Of a stretch of DNA of 64,000 nt, positions 34,890 to 43,386 are shown one piece after another; the first letter of the stretch is position 1, and each line of letters begins with the position of its first letter. The notes beneath the pieces were generated by a model, which worked only from the letters and a program-made list of their open reading frames with translations, did no database searches and was not told the DNA's origin. Made by a program: the position numbers and the translations under genes. This stretch comes from an uncultured Phycisphaerales bacterium (GTDB lineage Bacteria > Planctomycetota > Phycisphaerae > Tepidisphaerales > Tepidisphaeraceae): positions 47,332-111,331 of the forward strand of contig CAIQIQ010000009.1 in NCBI GenBank assembly GCA_903871935.1, given 5' to 3'.

Positions 34890-35513
34890 TTACCGGATCA
34901 GAGCCAGCAGCACCACGGCAAATACAACACAGCCTGCGCCAAGAAAGGCCAAACCGCGCTTCCGCTCGGACTTAACGATGTACCAGATGTAAATGCCCGT
35001 GACCGTGACAAACAGGAGCAGGTACACCGTGCCATCGGCAAGCACACCCCAAAGGCGTGTGAAGACCCAGTTGCCGCGAATGTTGGCGACATGCGGGCCG
35101 GGATACTTGTGCAGATAGATCGCGCGCTCACCGAAGGTGGCCGGACGCGTACTGATATTCGCCGTCTTCGCGGTCAGGTCGGCGGTGATGGTGATCTTCA
35201 CACTTGGACGGCTGACCGGCACCGAGATGCGCGGGCCTTGTGCCTGCTCGGAGAAGAAATCGATCTCGCCCGTGACACCCGTCTGGCGCATGACCTCCTT
35301 CGCCAGGTTCAGTCCCTTCAAGCCGCCGGGCACATCGATGGATGCCTGGCGGCGCGCTGGCTCGGCGGGCGAAGATTGCAGCGATGGGTGGTTTAGCAGG
35401 ATGGCACTGACGGCGAAAACCACGAGGAAAGGACTTACAAGAAGCCCACCGTAGAGGTGAAGCAGCCGGAGCCAGCGGTAAATGCGGCCAGACGAGATCA
35501 GCGATAAACCCAT
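34890..35513 (-). CDS. PepSY-associated membrane protein
   Basis: 207 residues, similar plan to its downstream neighbour: RLLHLYGGLLVSPFLVVFAVSAILLNHPS at the start, a PepSY-like region with GLNLAKEVMRQTGVTGEIDF, and C-terminal helices (YLLLFVTVTGIYIWYIV; FLGAGCVVFAVVLLALI). The two probably arose by duplication and may form a complex. The conserved HP in LLNHP and the His pair in LHLYGG and LHKYPGPHVAN could bind haem. Function unassigned. Confidence 0.82.
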   Translation of the reverse strand: MGLSLISSGRIYRWLRLLHLYGGLLVSPFLVVFAVSAILLNHPSLQSSPAEPARRQASIDVPGGLKGLNLAKEVMRQTGVTGEIDFFSEQAQGPRISVPVSRPSVKITITADLTAKTANISTRPATFGERAIYLHKYPGPHVANIRGNWVFTRLWGVLADGTVYLLLFVTVTGIYIWYIVKSERKRGLAFLGAGCVVFAVVLLALIR

Positions 35514-35554
35514 GGGCTGATGGTATCAGGGGAAGAGCCAATCACAACGTTCAC

Positions 35555-35752
35555 TCAGCCGCGCAGGCACCGAGCGGGCAATAGAAGCAGGCTACGTACA
35601 AGAGATAGCAGGCCCTCGATCGCATAGAGGACGATGCGCAGCGGGATACTCAGGAGATAGAGCACGGGAATCAACACCAGCAATGCCAGGGCCAGCGGCC
35701 AGCAGACGATAAAGAGCAGGCACCAGAGCAGGACGATGATCATCAGTTTCAT
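35555..35752 (-). CDS. Small hydrophobic membrane protein
   Basis: 65 residues from ATG 35752, with GGGGAT upstream as ribosome site. Two membrane segments (MIIVLLWCLLFIVCWPLALALLVLIPVLYLL; VLYAIEGLLSLVRSLLLL). It lies 41 nt upstream of the two PepSY genes on the same strand and probably leads that operon. The family is not recognised. The in-frame ATG at 35770 is less likely because it falls before the ribosome site. Confidence 0.65.
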   Translation of the reverse strand: MKLMIIVLLWCLLFIVCWPLALALLVLIPVLYLLSIPLRIVLYAIEGLLSLVRSLLLLPARCLRG

Positions 35753-35805
35753 GTTAATCCCCGTATGCACAGTGCATTATCCGTTCCGCTGCTTTGCGGT
35801 GCAAG

Positions 35806-35837
35806 TGCAATCTCGTTGACTTGCAATCTCGTTGACT
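35806..35837. repeat. Perfect 16-bp tandem duplication with TTGACT boxes
   Basis: TGCAATCTCGTTGACT occurs twice back to back (35806-35821 and 35822-35837). Each copy ends in TTGACT, a -35-like hexamer. It sits between the divergent PepSY operon and the cobalamin riboswitch. Confidence 0.85.
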
Positions 35838-35880
35838 CTTGGCCCGCCCCGCGAAACAGAGTTTCCCGTGCTTCGCATGG

Positions 35881-35909
35881 TTGACGTCGGCGCGATACGG
35901 GTTTACTTT
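35881..35909 (+). promoter_or_regulatory. Possible promoter of the B12 operon
   Basis: TTGACG (35881-35886), a 17-base spacer and TACTTT (35904-35909) fit a sigma-70-type promoter just at the 5' edge of the riboswitch. The exact start is not provable from sequence. Confidence 0.4.
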
Positions 35910-36065
35910 CATCGGGCATACAACTGAATATGGAAGCTGGTGCAAATCCAGCACGGCCCCGCCACTGTAACTGGGGACGAAAGCTGCAAGATGGTCACTG
36001 TTCCGATGCCTCGGGATGGGAAGGCCGCAGCGAGTAGGACGATCCAGAAGTCAGGATACATCAAG
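35905..36065 (+). ncRNA. Cobalamin riboswitch
   Basis: Conserved core of the AdoCbl riboswitch: GGAAGCTGGTGCAAATCC, then GCACGGCCCCGCCACTGT (B12-box-containing half), a variable arm, and the 3' consensus GAAGTCAGGATAC at about 36049-36061. A perfect GGCGTGA-GCGA-TCACGCC hairpin (36068-36085) and a terminator follow. It is on the plus strand directly ahead of cobC. When the coenzyme is abundant it should reduce expression of the downstream salvage and uptake genes. Confidence 0.95.
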
Positions 36066-36126
36066 ATGGCGTGAGCGATCACGCCCCTTCGTGGGAAGGC
36101 TCAAGGCTGATCTTGCGCCAATGGAC

Positions 36127-36161
36127 CGCCCGTTCCCTCGATGGATCGGGCGTTTTGTTTT
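36127..36161 (+). terminator. Intrinsic terminator downstream of riboswitch (attenuator)
   Basis: Stem CGCCCG (36127-36132) with CGGGCG (36147-36152), extended inside by TCC/GGA, followed by TTTTGTTTT (36153-36161). It lies between the riboswitch aptamer and the cobC start at 36174, so it is the likely OFF structure of the switch. The in-frame ATG at 36141 lies in its loop and is not used as a start. Confidence 0.88.
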
Positions 36162-36173
36162 GGAGCGACTGGC

Positions 36174-36785
36174 ATGGCCAGGCAAATCATCCTCTTGCGA
36201 CACGCCGCGGTCGGCCCCGCATATGCCGGGCGATACCTGGGCAGCACGGATGTGCCGATCGATGCCTCGCAAGCTCAATGCGTCCAAGGCACCGCTCATT
36301 GGCTGGCACGTCAATCGATCGGACGGTGCTATTGCAGCCCGATGCTGCGGGCCAGGCAGACCGCGGACCTGGTGATGCCCAAGACATCCCTACCGGTGTC
36401 GGTCGACGCTGATCTGCGCGAGGTGGACTTTGGCGCCTGGGAAGGCAAGACCTTTGATGAGATCTCGCGAGGCGATGCACTGCTGGTGGATAAGTGGGCG
36501 AAAATGGAGGATGACTTCGCCTTTCCCGAGGGTGAGTCCATTTTGGGTTTCCAGAAGCGCATCGCCTGTGCGTGGGAGACGATGGCGGCCGACCCGGCCG
36601 AGGTGGTGCTGGCGACCACCCATGGCGGAGTAATTCGTTCGATGATCTGCCATGCTCTGGGATTGCCGCGGGCATACTACATCCTCTTCAAAGTCCGTTA
36701 TGCGGCGTGCGCGGTCATTGACGTCTTCGACCGCAATGGCGTTTTGAGCGGGTTGAATCTACCGGCAAGTGCGGAGGGCAACTGA
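36174..36785 (+). CDS. cobC: Alpha-ribazole phosphatase-like histidine phosphatase
   Basis: 203 residues of the histidine phosphatase fold. The first motif is LLRHAAVGPAYAG, where the usual RHG reads RHA but the catalytic His is kept; the second catalytic His is in VLATTHGGVIRSM. YCSPMLRARQTADLV and EVDFGAWEGKTFDEI are standard. In nucleotide-loop assembly CobC removes the phosphate of alpha-ribazole phosphate or of cobalamin phosphate. First gene of the B12 operon, just after the attenuator. Confidence 0.88.
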   Translation: MARQIILLRHAAVGPAYAGRYLGSTDVPIDASQAQCVQGTAHWLARQSIGRCYCSPMLRARQTADLVMPKTSLPVSVDADLREVDFGAWEGKTFDEISRGDALLVDKWAKMEDDFAFPEGESILGFQKRIACAWETMAADPAEVVLATTHGGVIRSMICHALGLPRAYYILFKVRYAACAVIDVFDRNGVLSGLNLPASAEGN

Positions 36786-36787
36786 TC

Positions 36788-37315
36788 ATGTCGCATGTGC
36801 TACTGGTTACTGGAGGATGCCGCAGCGGCAAGAGCGGATATGCCCAACAACGCGCCCAGAAGCTCTCGGGCACTCGGGTTTTCCTGGCGACCTGTCCGGA
36901 AGTGGATGAGGAGATGGCGCAGCGGATCCAGAGACATCGCCAGCAGCGCGACAGCGCGGTATGGCAGACAATCGAGGAACCGTTGGCCGTGGCGGAGGCC
37001 ATCAGCAAAGCGAGGCAGTACGACACGATCCTGGTCGACTGTCTTACGCTCTGGGTCAATAACCTGATGTTTCAGGAACCGGCGATTGATGAGGATCAGG
37101 TTGCGGCAAAGTCGATGGAATTGGTGACTGCCGCCAAAGCGCATCCGGGGACAGTCATTTTTGTAACCAACGAAGTTGGTCTGGGAATCGTGCCGGAGAA
37201 TGCGCTGGCGCGGCGATATAGAGACCTGATTGGCCGATGTAACCAAACTATCGGCCGGTCTGCTGATGAAGTGGTTTTTATGTGTTGTGGACTTCCGTTA
37301 ACGATAAAAGGGTAA
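36788..37315 (+). CDS. cobU: Adenosylcobinamide kinase/guanylyltransferase
   Basis: 175 residues, bifunctional enzyme (CobU/CobP) that phosphorylates adenosylcobinamide and activates it with GTP. P-loop GGCRSGKS near the N-terminus; the guanylated His lies in RIQRHRQQRDSAVW; LVDCLTLWVNNLM and VTNEVGLGIVP, then FMCCGLPLTIKG, are family landmarks. 2 nt after cobC; cobT follows at 4 nt. Start MSHVLLV. Confidence 0.95.
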   Translation: MSHVLLVTGGCRSGKSGYAQQRAQKLSGTRVFLATCPEVDEEMAQRIQRHRQQRDSAVWQTIEEPLAVAEAISKARQYDTILVDCLTLWVNNLMFQEPAIDEDQVAAKSMELVTAAKAHPGTVIFVTNEVGLGIVPENALARRYRDLIGRCNQTIGRSADEVVFMCCGLPLTIKG

Positions 37316-37319
37316 TGCG

Positions 37320-38378
37320 ATGGGATTATTGGAACAGACCATCGGTAAGATCCGGCCGCAGGATCAGGCAGCTCGGGCAAAGGCCACAGATCGGCTCAAT
37401 CAGTTGACCATGCCGCACTGGGCATTGGGGCGATTGATGGACTTGGCGGTGGATCTGGCCGGCATGACCGGTTCGATCAAACCGCCGGTGACGCGCAAAG
37501 CCGTCATTACCATGGCAGGCGATCACGGTGTAACGGCCGAAGGCGTGAGCAAGTACCCTTCGGAAGTAACGCCGCAGATGGTGTACAACTTCGTGGCCGG
37601 CGGCGCGGGGATTAACGCCCTGGCTCGATTGGTCGGCGCAAAGGTGGTGGTGGTGGATATGGGCGTGGCAGGCGACCTTAGTGAACTGGCCGAAGCCGGC
37701 AAGATCATCTCCAAGCGCATCGCCCCCGGCACGGCCAATATCGCCAAAGGCCCGGCCATGAGCCGCGAGCAGGCCATTCGCGCCCTGGAGGCGGGCATTG
37801 AAGTCGTCAACAGCCTGGCTTCTGAAGTCGATGTCTTTGGCACCGGCGACATGGGCATCGGCAACACCACGCCCAGCGCCGCCATTGTCGCGGCAATCAC
37901 CGGCACACCGGTGGCGGACGTGACTGGCCGCGGCACAGGGATCGACGACAAGCAGTTGGCGCACAAGATCTCGGTGATTGAAACATCCCTCGCAGTTAAC
38001 AAGCCCAATGCCAACGATGGCATTGACCTGCTGGCCAAGGTTGGCGGATTTGAGATTGCCGGCATTGCCGGCGTAATCCTGGGCGCGGCCGCAGCGCACA
38101 AACCGGTGGTTGTGGATGGCTTCATCTCCACGGCCGGGGCGTTGGTGGCTCATGTCATCTGCCCGGCGTCGGCCGACTACATCATTGCTGCCCATCGCAG
38201 CGTAGAGGCCGGGCATAGGTTCATGCAAAAGCACCTGGGCAAGCAGCCCTTGCTGGACCTGAACCTGCGCCTGGGCGAAGGCACCGGCGCTGCACTGGCG
38301 ATGAACCTGGTGGAAGCGGCCGTCCGCGTACTGACCGAAGTGGCCACATTTGAGGAGGCCTCCGTTTCCAAGGCGTAA
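37320..38378 (+). CDS. cobT: Nicotinate-nucleotide-dimethylbenzimidazole phosphoribosyltransferase
   Basis: 352 residues. Transfers phosphoribose from nicotinate mononucleotide to the lower-ligand base, making alpha-ribazole phosphate. Family motifs: GDHGVTAEGVSKYPSEVT, GGAGINALAR, GDMGIGNTTPSAAI, GRGTGIDDKQLAHK, and the catalytic-base region RLGEGTGAALAMNL. Full length for the family. Cytoplasmic. Expressed with cobU and cobS. Confidence 0.97.
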   Translation: MGLLEQTIGKIRPQDQAARAKATDRLNQLTMPHWALGRLMDLAVDLAGMTGSIKPPVTRKAVITMAGDHGVTAEGVSKYPSEVTPQMVYNFVAGGAGINALARLVGAKVVVVDMGVAGDLSELAEAGKIISKRIAPGTANIAKGPAMSREQAIRALEAGIEVVNSLASEVDVFGTGDMGIGNTTPSAAIVAAITGTPVADVTGRGTGIDDKQLAHKISVIETSLAVNKPNANDGIDLLAKVGGFEIAGIAGVILGAAAAHKPVVVDGFISTAGALVAHVICPASADYIIAAHRSVEAGHRFMQKHLGKQPLLDLNLRLGEGTGAALAMNLVEAAVRVLTEVATFEEASVSKA

Positions 38379-38382
38379 GAGA

Positions 38383-39123
38383 ATGAAGCGATTCCTGGCG
38401 GCAATCCGGTTCCTGACCATCGTGCCGATCCCCGGTACATGGGGAACCTCCGAGGATGACCTCATGGGCAGCGTGCCGTTCTACCCGGTCGTCGGGTTGC
38501 TGCTGGGATGCATCGCCGCTTTGGCTGCCTGGGCGCTTGGCCACGGATGTCCCCCACTGCTGCAGACGGGATTGCTGGTCATACTTCTGCTGTGTTTCTC
38601 CGGCGGATTTCACATGGATGGACTGTCCGACACGGCCGACGGTTTCCTGAGTTCCCGCCCGCGTGAGCGGATCCTGGAGATCATGAAGGACAGCCATGTC
38701 GGAGCCATGGGCGTCATCACCATCGCCGGGGCGATGTTGATAAAGTTCGCGGCCATCGCTTCACTGCCGCATGAGCACACGTGGCAAGCGCTGCTGCTGA
38801 TGCCACTGGCCGGGCGGTGTGCGATCGTCATCAATATGGCATTGCTCAAGCCAGCCCGGCCCGGCGGTTTGGGGGCGCTGATGTCGAAACGGCGACATCG
38901 GGCATCGGCCATCTGGTCAGTGGCAGTCTTGCTGGGCGCAGGCTGGTATGTCCTACACCTTCCGGGGTTGATCGCCGGTTTATCTGTCGTGGCGGCATCA
39001 CTGCTGTTCGCCGCATGGAGTCATCGCAAGATCGGCGGATCAACCGGCGACACGTTTGGCGCGGTGTGCGAGGTCGGCGAGATCATTCCCGCAATCGTTT
39101 TGTCCATGGCGTGGGTGTCATGA
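38383..39123 (+). CDS. cobS: Adenosylcobinamide-GDP ribazoletransferase
   Basis: 246 residues, integral membrane protein that joins activated cobinamide to alpha-ribazole, the last step of nucleotide-loop assembly. The Mg-binding acidic motif is clear in GGFHMDGLSDTADGFLSS. The start MKRFLAAIRFLTIVP lies 4 nt after cobT and is typical of the family. The stop overlaps the btuF start as ATGA. Confidence 0.96.
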   Translation: MKRFLAAIRFLTIVPIPGTWGTSEDDLMGSVPFYPVVGLLLGCIAALAAWALGHGCPPLLQTGLLVILLLCFSGGFHMDGLSDTADGFLSSRPRERILEIMKDSHVGAMGVITIAGAMLIKFAAIASLPHEHTWQALLLMPLAGRCAIVINMALLKPARPGGLGALMSKRRHRASAIWSVAVLLGAGWYVLHLPGLIAGLSVVAASLLFAAWSHRKIGGSTGDTFGAVCEVGEIIPAIVLSMAWVS

Positions 39124-40013
39124 AACGGATCATCACACTCATCTTCCTGGTTGCGTCGGTCGCGATGGCGGTTGCCGTGGCCGTCGTTTTGTTCCATCAG
39201 ACACCTGCCCATCCGACGACGCAACCGACTGCACTTCGGATCATTTCCCTCTCGCCGGCCATGACCGAAGCGCTCTATGAAATGGGCCTTGGCGATCGCC
39301 TGGTTGGGGTCTCGCAGGCATGCAACTATCCGCCAGAAGCGACAAAGTTACCGCAAGTCGGCTCGCTTGGCATGACGAACATGGAGACCATGCTCTCGCT
39401 TGCGCCCACCATGGTGGTGACCACCGACTTCGAGCGCGATGACACGATGCAGGCCATTCGCTCATCCGGCGTACAGGTGGTCGAAGGGCACATCGCAACG
39501 ATCCAGCAGATGTTCGAGTCGTTCGAGAAGATCGGCAAATTGACCGGGCATCCGCAGCAGGCTGCAACACTGGTCCAGAAGATGAAGGGTGACTTAGCGG
39601 GTATCCATGCGCGATTCGCAGCCACACCTGTCGAACGGCGGCCGCGCGTCTATCTGGAGGTCTGGCACGACCCGATCACCACCGCCGGCAGCCAGTCGTT
39701 CATGGACGATGTATTGGCGCACGCCGGTGGGACAAACGCCGCTCATGAGATCAGCCGCGACTATCCCATCATCAGCCCGGAGAAGGTGATCGAATGGAAC
39801 CCGCAAGTGGTTGTGCTGTGCGATGAGACGACTCGAGGCAGAGGATTGGAGATTGTCCGAGGACGGATTGGCTGGGAGAGGATCGACGCGGTCAAGAACA
39901 ACAGAGTGATCGACGACTTGAGCATGGACCTGCTGATTCGACCCGGGCCGCGCCTCACCCAGGGGATCCGCCAGCTTTGCGAGCGACTTTACCCGACGGA
40001 GTCAGGCCGATGA
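39120..40013 (+). CDS. btuF: Cobalamin/corrinoid ABC transporter substrate-binding protein
   Basis: 297 residues. N-terminal membrane-anchored signal (LIFLVASVAMAVAVAVVLF), then a TroA/BtuF-type domain: IISLSPAMTEALYEMGLGDRLVGVSQACNYPPEA, and the C-terminal part with PEKVIEWNPQVVVLCDE. Captures corrinoids in the periplasm for BtuCD. Start overlaps cobS (ATGA) and stop overlaps btuC (ATGA). The longer frame from 38781 is a shadow over cobS. Confidence 0.9.
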   Translation: MKRIITLIFLVASVAMAVAVAVVLFHQTPAHPTTQPTALRIISLSPAMTEALYEMGLGDRLVGVSQACNYPPEATKLPQVGSLGMTNMETMLSLAPTMVVTTDFERDDTMQAIRSSGVQVVEGHIATIQQMFESFEKIGKLTGHPQQAATLVQKMKGDLAGIHARFAATPVERRPRVYLEVWHDPITTAGSQSFMDDVLAHAGGTNAAHEISRDYPIISPEKVIEWNPQVVVLCDETTRGRGLEIVRGRIGWERIDAVKNNRVIDDLSMDLLIRPGPRLTQGIRQLCERLYPTESGR

Positions 40014-40969
40014 AACGCGGCTGGAGGTTATATCTTCTGCTCATCGCCGCGTTACTGGTCTCCTGCGCCATCGGCCTGGGGATCGGCGCTGTGCATCTGT
40101 CACCGGGAGATCTGTTTGCCCCGGGGGTCGGACAGTTACGTCTGGCAAGAGTGCTGCTGACGGTGGTGGTGGGCGCGGGACTATCCGTCGCTGGAGTGAT
40201 CTTCCAGGCGCTCTTGCGCAATCCGCTGGCCGAACCCTACGTGCTGGGGGCATCATCGGGCGCCGGGCTGGCGGCCGCGATGGTCATCCTCATGGGCTGG
40301 AGCGTGGCCGGCGCCTGGGTTCTGCCCGGCGGCGCATTTGTCGGATCGATTCTGACCGTGGCATTGGTATATGCCCTGGCGCGCGGAAGCGGCGGGGCCT
40401 TGCCGATTCACTCGCTGCTGCTGGCGGGAGTGGTGGTTGGCGCGGTGCTCAGCAGCCTGTTGATGTTCGTGGTATCGATCGCCCCGCCGGAACGGGTGCA
40501 CAACGTCATGTGGTGGCTGTTGGGGAATCTGCAGATCTTCGACTGGGGCCTATTACGCGCGGCCACCGTACTGGTCGTCTGCGGACTTGGCATCACCATT
40601 CTGTTGGCACGTGATCTGAATCTCATGACCCTGGGCGAAGAGTCGGCCGCTCATCTGGGCCTGAATGTTAATCAGAGCCGCGTGTTGTTCTTCATCCTGG
40701 CTTCCCTGATCACCGGCGCGGTGGTGGCAGCGGCCGGTCTGATCGGGTTCGTCGGCTTGATCGTGCCACATTCGGTACGCCTGGCCATCGGTCCGGATCA
40801 TCGTCGCCTGGCACCGGCCTCGGCACTGGTCGGGGCGACGTTCCTGGTCTTGGCCGACGCCTTCGCCCGAACGATTATGGCGCCCACGGAGATTCCCATC
40901 GGTGTTGTCACCGCGTGTCTGGGCGGGCCCTTTTTCCTGTTTCTGCTCAAGCGGAAGCGGCCGGTATAG
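40010..40969 (+). CDS. btuC: Cobalamin/corrinoid ABC transporter permease (FecCD family)
   Basis: 319 residues, about nine to ten membrane segments. FecCD/BtuC landmarks: RLARVLLTVVVGAGLSVAGVIFQALLRNPLAEPYVLGASSGAGLA, the cytoplasmic loop LGEESAAHLGLNV, and GLIGFVGLIVPHSVRLAIGPDHRRL. Start overlaps btuF; the longer frame from 39977 is not supported. Pairs with btuD 6 nt downstream. Confidence 0.94.
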   Translation: MKRGWRLYLLLIAALLVSCAIGLGIGAVHLSPGDLFAPGVGQLRLARVLLTVVVGAGLSVAGVIFQALLRNPLAEPYVLGASSGAGLAAAMVILMGWSVAGAWVLPGGAFVGSILTVALVYALARGSGGALPIHSLLLAGVVVGAVLSSLLMFVVSIAPPERVHNVMWWLLGNLQIFDWGLLRAATVLVVCGLGITILLARDLNLMTLGEESAAHLGLNVNQSRVLFFILASLITGAVVAAAGLIGFVGLIVPHSVRLAIGPDHRRLAPASALVGATFLVLADAFARTIMAPTEIPIGVVTACLGGPFFLFLLKRKRPV

Positions 40970-40975
40970 TCATTC

Positions 40976-41755
40976 ATGCTTCTGATCCAGGGCATAACCG
41001 CAGGCTATGAAAAGCACATCGTCCTGCAAGATGTGAGCATGAACGTTGCGCCCGGCGAATTTGTCGGCCTGCTCGGGCCCAACGGCTGCGGCAAAACAAC
41101 TCTGTTACGTGTGATCAGTGGCATCCTGACCCCGCGATCCGGTCAGGTAATCCTGGACGGACGCAACATCCTCACCATGACCCGACGCACATGGGCACAA
41201 ACTGCCGCCTGCCTGATGCAGGATATGGGGATGGACACAACCTTTACGGTGCGGGAGGTGGCGCTGCTGGGGAGGTCGCCGCATCTGCCGCGCTTTGGAT
41301 GGGAGAGCCATCACGATCACGCGATCGCCCAAAAGGCCATGGAAGAGGCCGACATTGCCCACCTGGCGGATCGCCCGGTCAGTGCCATCAGCGGCGGTGA
41401 ACGGCAGCGGGCGTTCTTCGCCATGTGTCTGGCGCAGGGGCCTCGATTGCTCCTGCTGGACGAGCCGGTCAATCACCTGGACCTGGGTCATCAGATCCAA
41501 CTGCTGGAATGCGTCCGCCGCCTCAATCGGCAGAACAAGCTCACCGTTGTCGGGGTTTTTCACGACCTGAACCTGGCATCCGAGTACTGCGACCGCCTGC
41601 TGGTGTTGCGGAATGGAAGAATCGAAGCCGCAGGTACCCCCGGCGAAGTGGTGACACCAGAGCTCATCGACCGTGTTTACGGAGCAAAGGTAGTCGTTGA
41701 GGCCAATGCTGTCTCCGGCCGGCCACATGTGGTAGTTGCCGCTGGTTCCCATTGA
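40976..41755 (+). CDS. btuD: Cobalamin/corrinoid ABC transporter ATPase
   Basis: 259 residues. Walker A GPNGCGKTT, Q-loop in CLMQDMG, ABC signature SGGERQRAFFAM, Walker B RLLLLDEPVNHLDL and His switch in VGVFHDLN. Cytoplasmic ATP-hydrolysing subunit of the uptake system; last gene of the riboswitch-controlled operon. Confidence 0.95.
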   Translation: MLLIQGITAGYEKHIVLQDVSMNVAPGEFVGLLGPNGCGKTTLLRVISGILTPRSGQVILDGRNILTMTRRTWAQTAACLMQDMGMDTTFTVREVALLGRSPHLPRFGWESHHDHAIAQKAMEEADIAHLADRPVSAISGGERQRAFFAMCLAQGPRLLLLDEPVNHLDLGHQIQLLECVRRLNRQNKLTVVGVFHDLNLASEYCDRLLVLRNGRIEAAGTPGEVVTPELIDRVYGAKVVVEANAVSGRPHVVVAAGSH

Positions 41756-41792
41756 TTGCCGGACGCGAGGCGGCCCATTACAATCCGTCCCC

Positions 41793-42821
41793 ATGTCCAT
41801 GCGTCCTGTCCTTGCCCTCGCCATCCTGCTGACCTGGTCGGTCGCCGCAAACGGCGAAACGACCACGTGGGAACTGCGCGGCGACCGCTGGATCCAGGTG
41901 AACCGGCCTACCACCACCACCGCCCCCACGGATGAGCCGATGCTGGATATCGCTCAGCGCCTCATCGTCGCCGGCAATGGCAAGGCGGGCGCCAAGACCG
42001 CCATCGAATGGCTTCTGCGCAAATCCAAGGATGCGCCCGGCCGCGATCGGGCACTGATGCTGGTCGCCGAAGGCTACTTCCTCGATGGCAAACGTGTCGA
42101 TTCCTTCTTCTATCTCGATGAGCTGATGGATGAGCACCCCGAATCGCCGCTTTACCAGCGGGCACTGCAATTGCAGTACGACATCGCCGATGCCTTCTTA
42201 AACGGCTACAAGCGCGTCTTTCTCTACTGGGCAACCCTGGATGCCACCGATGAAGGCGTTGACATGCTCTACCGCATTCAACAGCGTTCACCGGGATCAT
42301 TGCTCGCCGAAAAGGCACTGCTGCGGACCGCCGACTTCTATTACACCAACTCCGATTACGATTTCGCGGCCGATGCCTACAGCGCTTACATGAAGAGCTA
42401 TCCGCGCAGCCCGTTGATCCCGCAGGTGCGGTTGCGGCGGGCATACGCGACGCTGGCGCAGTTCCGCGGCGCGCGCTATGATGCCACGCCCCTGATCGAT
42501 GCCCGAGCGCAGCTTGTCGAGTTGACCTCCGCGTATCCTGATATCGCCCAGGATGAAGGCCTGGTCGACCTGGTCCGCCGCGTTGACGACACCTTCGCCC
42601 AGAAGATCTATCGCCAGGCTGATTTCTACCGCCGCACCAACGAGCCGGCCGCGGCCATCTACAATTACCGCTTCCTGATCGCAACTTTCCCAAACACACC
42701 CGAAGCCAGGAAGGCGGTGCAGTGGCTCAAGACCTTCTCGCCGCAGCTTCTGGCGGCCAAGGCTCCGCGCCGCAGCAGCGGCTACACCCCACCGACGCAG
42801 GCGGATCTGGAGGCACACTGA
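41793..42821 (+). CDS. BamD-like tetratricopeptide protein
   Basis: 342 residues from ATG 41793. Signal peptide (PVLALAILLTWSVAANG) without a lipobox Cys, then TPR-like units (AEGYFLDGKRVDSFFYLDELMDEHPESPLYQ; ADFYYTNSDYDFAADAYSAYMKSYPRSPLI; AIYNYRFLIATFPNTPEA). This spacing matches BamD/ComL outer-membrane assembly factors. The next gene, 2 nt later, is an LptE-like lipoprotein, strengthening an envelope-assembly role. The missing Cys is unusual for BamD proper, so other YfiO-type roles are possible. Confidence 0.75.
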   Translation: MSMRPVLALAILLTWSVAANGETTTWELRGDRWIQVNRPTTTTAPTDEPMLDIAQRLIVAGNGKAGAKTAIEWLLRKSKDAPGRDRALMLVAEGYFLDGKRVDSFFYLDELMDEHPESPLYQRALQLQYDIADAFLNGYKRVFLYWATLDATDEGVDMLYRIQQRSPGSLLAEKALLRTADFYYTNSDYDFAADAYSAYMKSYPRSPLIPQVRLRRAYATLAQFRGARYDATPLIDARAQLVELTSAYPDIAQDEGLVDLVRRVDDTFAQKIYRQADFYRRTNEPAAAIYNYRFLIATFPNTPEARKAVQWLKTFSPQLLAAKAPRRSSGYTPPTQADLEAH

Positions 42822-42822
42822 C

Positions 42823-43362
42823 ATGGCCGCAAAGCTTTGGCTCATCGTAGGCTGCATGGCCGCCCTGCTGGCTTCGGGTTGCGGGTATTCGCAATCCAAC
42901 AACTATGACGGCAAGCAGCAGGGCAATTACCAGTGGCACTCTCTCTATCGCCAGGACATCCGCACCGTGGCCGTGCCGATCTTCCGCAACAAGAGCTACA
43001 CGCGCGGGATTGAGTTCCAGCTTACCAAGGCCGTGATCAACTATATGGAGTCTTCAACTCCCTACAAAGTCGTCTCGCGCGACAAAGCCGACACTATCCT
43101 TGAGGGCGAGATCACCAATGTGAGATCGAATACGGTCAGCGTCGATAGCCACACGACCCTGCCCCAGGAGCAGTCGATCACCGTAAACGTCAGCTTCGTC
43201 TGGAAAGACCTGCGCTCCGGTAAGATTCTGGCGCAGCAGAAGGGCTTCGAGCAGGATGCGACCTACTTCCCGACGCTGGGTGAAAGCTCTTATGTCGGGA
43301 AGCAGACCGGCATTGAGAAGCTGGCAATGGCGATCGTGCAGGAACTGCAGGCCGACTGGTGA
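42823..43362 (+). CDS. lptE: LptE-like outer membrane lipoprotein
   Basis: 179 residues. Lipobox LLASGC with Cys near residue 20 marks a lipoprotein. The domain QDIRTVAVPIFRNKSYTRGIEFQLTKAVINYMESSTPYKVVSRDKADTILEGEI is the standard LptE/LPS-assembly lipoprotein opening; partner of LptD in LPS insertion. An upstream TPR gene on the same strand suggests a shared operon. Presence of this gene implies an LPS-type outer membrane. Confidence 0.88.
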   Translation: MAAKLWLIVGCMAALLASGCGYSQSNNYDGKQQGNYQWHSLYRQDIRTVAVPIFRNKSYTRGIEFQLTKAVINYMESSTPYKVVSRDKADTILEGEITNVRSNTVSVDSHTTLPQEQSITVNVSFVWKDLRSGKILAQQKGFEQDATYFPTLGESSYVGKQTGIEKLAMAIVQELQADW

Positions 43363-43386
43363 GCAATTCTCTAGCCGGGTGAGGAC

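Noticed and set aside
38781..39119. N-terminal extension of btuF
   Set aside because: The region lies over cobS in another frame; the ATG at 39120 opens a proper signal and overlaps the cobS stop.
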